This document shows, piece after piece, positions 6,932 to 7,959 of a stretch of 7,959 nt of DNA. The stretch's first letter is position 1; each line of letters begins with the position of its first letter. This DNA comes from Methanosarcina sp. GTDB lineage: Archaea; Halobacteriota; Methanosarcinia; Methanosarcinales; Methanosarcinaceae. The notes under the pieces were generated by a model. It saw only the letters and a list, made by a program, of their open reading frames with translations, was not told the DNA's origin and did not search any database. The translations under genes and the position numbers were made by a program. The stretch lies in the NCBI GenBank assembly GCA_024280975.1, contig JAMXLQ010000088.1:1-7959 (forward strand). Reading direction: 5' to 3'.

Positions 6932-7327
6932 TTCTTCTGCTCCGACTTAATAAAAATAAAGTTTTTGCTTTATCATTTTTGAAGAATGATTTGATGCACT
7001 AGCCTTTTTATCTTAACCAATGGCAATGAATGATTCAGAAGAATTAGGATAATTAGGTTTTTTATTATTTATCCACATTTTCTTTTATTTATCAAGTTCT
7101 TATATCTATTGCCCATACTTCGGTTTCTTTAAAGTGTAGAAATTGCAGAAAAAGTGATAGATGTTATGTAGCGGTCACTGAAAAAACATGAAAATAAGAA
7201 TGACATCAGAAAATTTTCAGGTGTAGTTGGTTTATGGGCAGGCTAACGTTTTATGTAATTATAAGTCATCTTAGTTCACTTTAGGAAGTTTAATATGTCA
7301 TGGAATCGATAAAATGAATGAACGATA
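6932..7327. other. Gene-free AT-rich spacer
   Basis: No coding frame is supported on either strand. It holds the start region of the 215-aa gene (GGAG near 6940) and, at 7150-7191, a diverged copy of the sequence blocks found at 6171-6245. No tRNA-like fold or insertion-sequence end was recognised. Confidence 0.5.
7171..7191. repeat. Second copy of a short dispersed repeat (first copy 6226-6245)
   Basis: GCGGTCACTGAAAAAACATGA here matches GCGATCACTGAAAAACATGA at 6226-6245, with one substitution and one extra A. Both copies are preceded in the same order by AAAAGTGATA (6171-6180 and 7150-7159) and TATGTA (6211-6216 and 7165-7170), with different spacing. Confidence 0.5.
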
Positions 7328-7337
7328 CTTATAAATA
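7328..7337 (+). promoter_or_regulatory. Candidate TATA box ahead of the truncated toxin homologue
   Basis: CTTATAAATA is a strong archaeal TATA match. Initiation about 25 nt downstream would fall near 7358-7362, just before an ATG at 7365. That ATG is in frame with the toxin homologue but stops after five codons (TAA at 7380-7382). Confidence 0.42.
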
Positions 7338-7382
7338 GAGTAGTTAATGAAACAACTATAACTTATGGGCACATATAGTTAA

Positions 7383-7959
7383 GTAGTACAGTACGGGCGT
7401 GCCCTGATTAATCCTGACCGTCACATAAATCCTGATGATTTAAATTCTATTTATGTGCTTGATTTCGGTAAATTTGGATTGACAATTGATGAAAATAGTT
7501 TTCGAAATTCTATTTTGCGATCTCCATTCTACAAAAACTGTAACATTAACATCGAGGATATTATAATTAATAATAACTGTTTCAACACACCAAACAGAAG
7601 TTCATATGTAGGTTCAATGTTAGCTGAGTATCTACGGGATTGTTATATCAGCTCAGAAGAAAAATTGTTCTCATTTGAAACTGTTTTTTCACATCCATCA
7701 AAAGTAAAATTTCTCAAAAATGCAAAAGATGGTGGATGGCAAGTATATTTATATTTTGTAAGTACGGCAGATCCATGCATCAATCACGATCGTGTGAGAG
7801 ATAGAGTTTTTAAGGGAGGACATGACGTTCCTCTTGATAAAATCATAGATAGATACAAACGGTCACTTGATAATTTATTTCCATCCCTGCAGCATTGTAG
7901 AAGTGTATACATATATGACAATACAGAACACATGCAACTAATTGCTGAAAAAAAAGCCA
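7383..7959 (+). pseudogene. Zeta-toxin / COG4185-like P-loop kinase homologue, N-terminally truncated, runs off the right edge
   Basis: The frame is open from 7383 (after TAA at 7380-7382) to the window end, 192 codons. Its core resembles zeta-toxin-like ABC-type ATPases: LINPDRHINPDDL (about 8-20), FGLTIDENSF (31-40), then the conserved run FETVFSHPSKVKFL (98-111), LYFVSTADP (123-131), RVRDRVFKGGHDVP (137-150) and DKIIDRYKRSL (152-162). Family members begin with a GPNGSGKS-type Walker A about 30 residues before the INPD segment. Here that part is absent and the upstream DNA encodes nothing similar. There is no ATG until codon 79; a GTG at 7455 (codon 25) is the earliest usual start. Intact relatives are nucleotide-dependent kinases (bacterial zeta toxins act on UDP-N-acetylglucosamine), but without the P-loop this copy should be inactive. 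A second, smaller role for an N-terminally shortened protein cannot be excluded. No antitoxin gene is visible upstream. Confidence 0.62.

Noticed and set aside
7085..7160. Minus-strand stretch reading HFKETEVWAIDIRT, faintly like a transposase catalytic region
   Set aside because: Fewer than 25 codons between stops and no inverted repeats or further transposase motifs nearby.
1..7959. CRISPR array, tRNA or rRNA genes
   Set aside because: No regularly spaced direct repeats, no tRNA cloverleaf signatures and no conserved rRNA stretches were seen on either strand.

Overview
The window looks like chromosomal DNA from a methanogenic archaeon of the Methanosarcina type. The evidence is a two-domain archaeal CDC48/VAT AAA+ ATPase, a large secreted protein built from beta-propeller repeats, PKD domains and a PGF-pre-PGF domain (a surface-protein architecture typical of Methanosarcinales), GGTGA/GGAGGT ribosome binding sites, AT-rich TATA-box promoters, and AT-rich spacers between genes. 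The genus is inferred from recognised families, not from a database search.

Layout. 1-2388 (minus): a surface protein of at least 796 residues, with its C-terminus beyond the left edge. It has a signal peptide, seven propeller repeats, three PKD domains, a Ser/Gly linker and a PGF-pre-PGF domain. 2389-2682: spacer with a 41-nt pure purine run that becomes a pyrimidine/T-rich terminator on the minus strand. 2683-4998 (minus): CDC48/VAT, complete. 4999-6283: a long gene-poor stretch that carries at least one decayed small minus-strand gene (DUF2795-like, 5502-5795), one weaker orphan reading frame (5103-5243) and some hairpins. 6284-6931 (minus): a 215-residue protein with one N-terminal membrane anchor and no recognised family. 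6932-7382: spacer with a plus-strand TATA box. 7383-7959 (plus): an N-terminally truncated zeta-toxin/COG4185-like kinase that has lost its P-loop and start codon and runs off the right edge.

How it fits together. The left part holds two intact genes in the same direction but separated by a terminator-like tract, so they are probably independent units: one is cytosolic protein unfolding (its C-terminal Phe-Tyr-Ala fits a proteasome-docking HbYX tail), the other is cell envelope. The right part (about 5040 to the end) is AT-rich and reads as a zone of gene decay: two small frames without usable start codons, a headless toxin homologue still sitting behind a good TATA box, and diverged short repeats. 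I found no CRISPR array, tRNA, rRNA or intact insertion sequence. I do not see a convincing new multi-gene system. The best leads are the start-codon-less DUF2795 gene and the P-loop-less toxin homologue.
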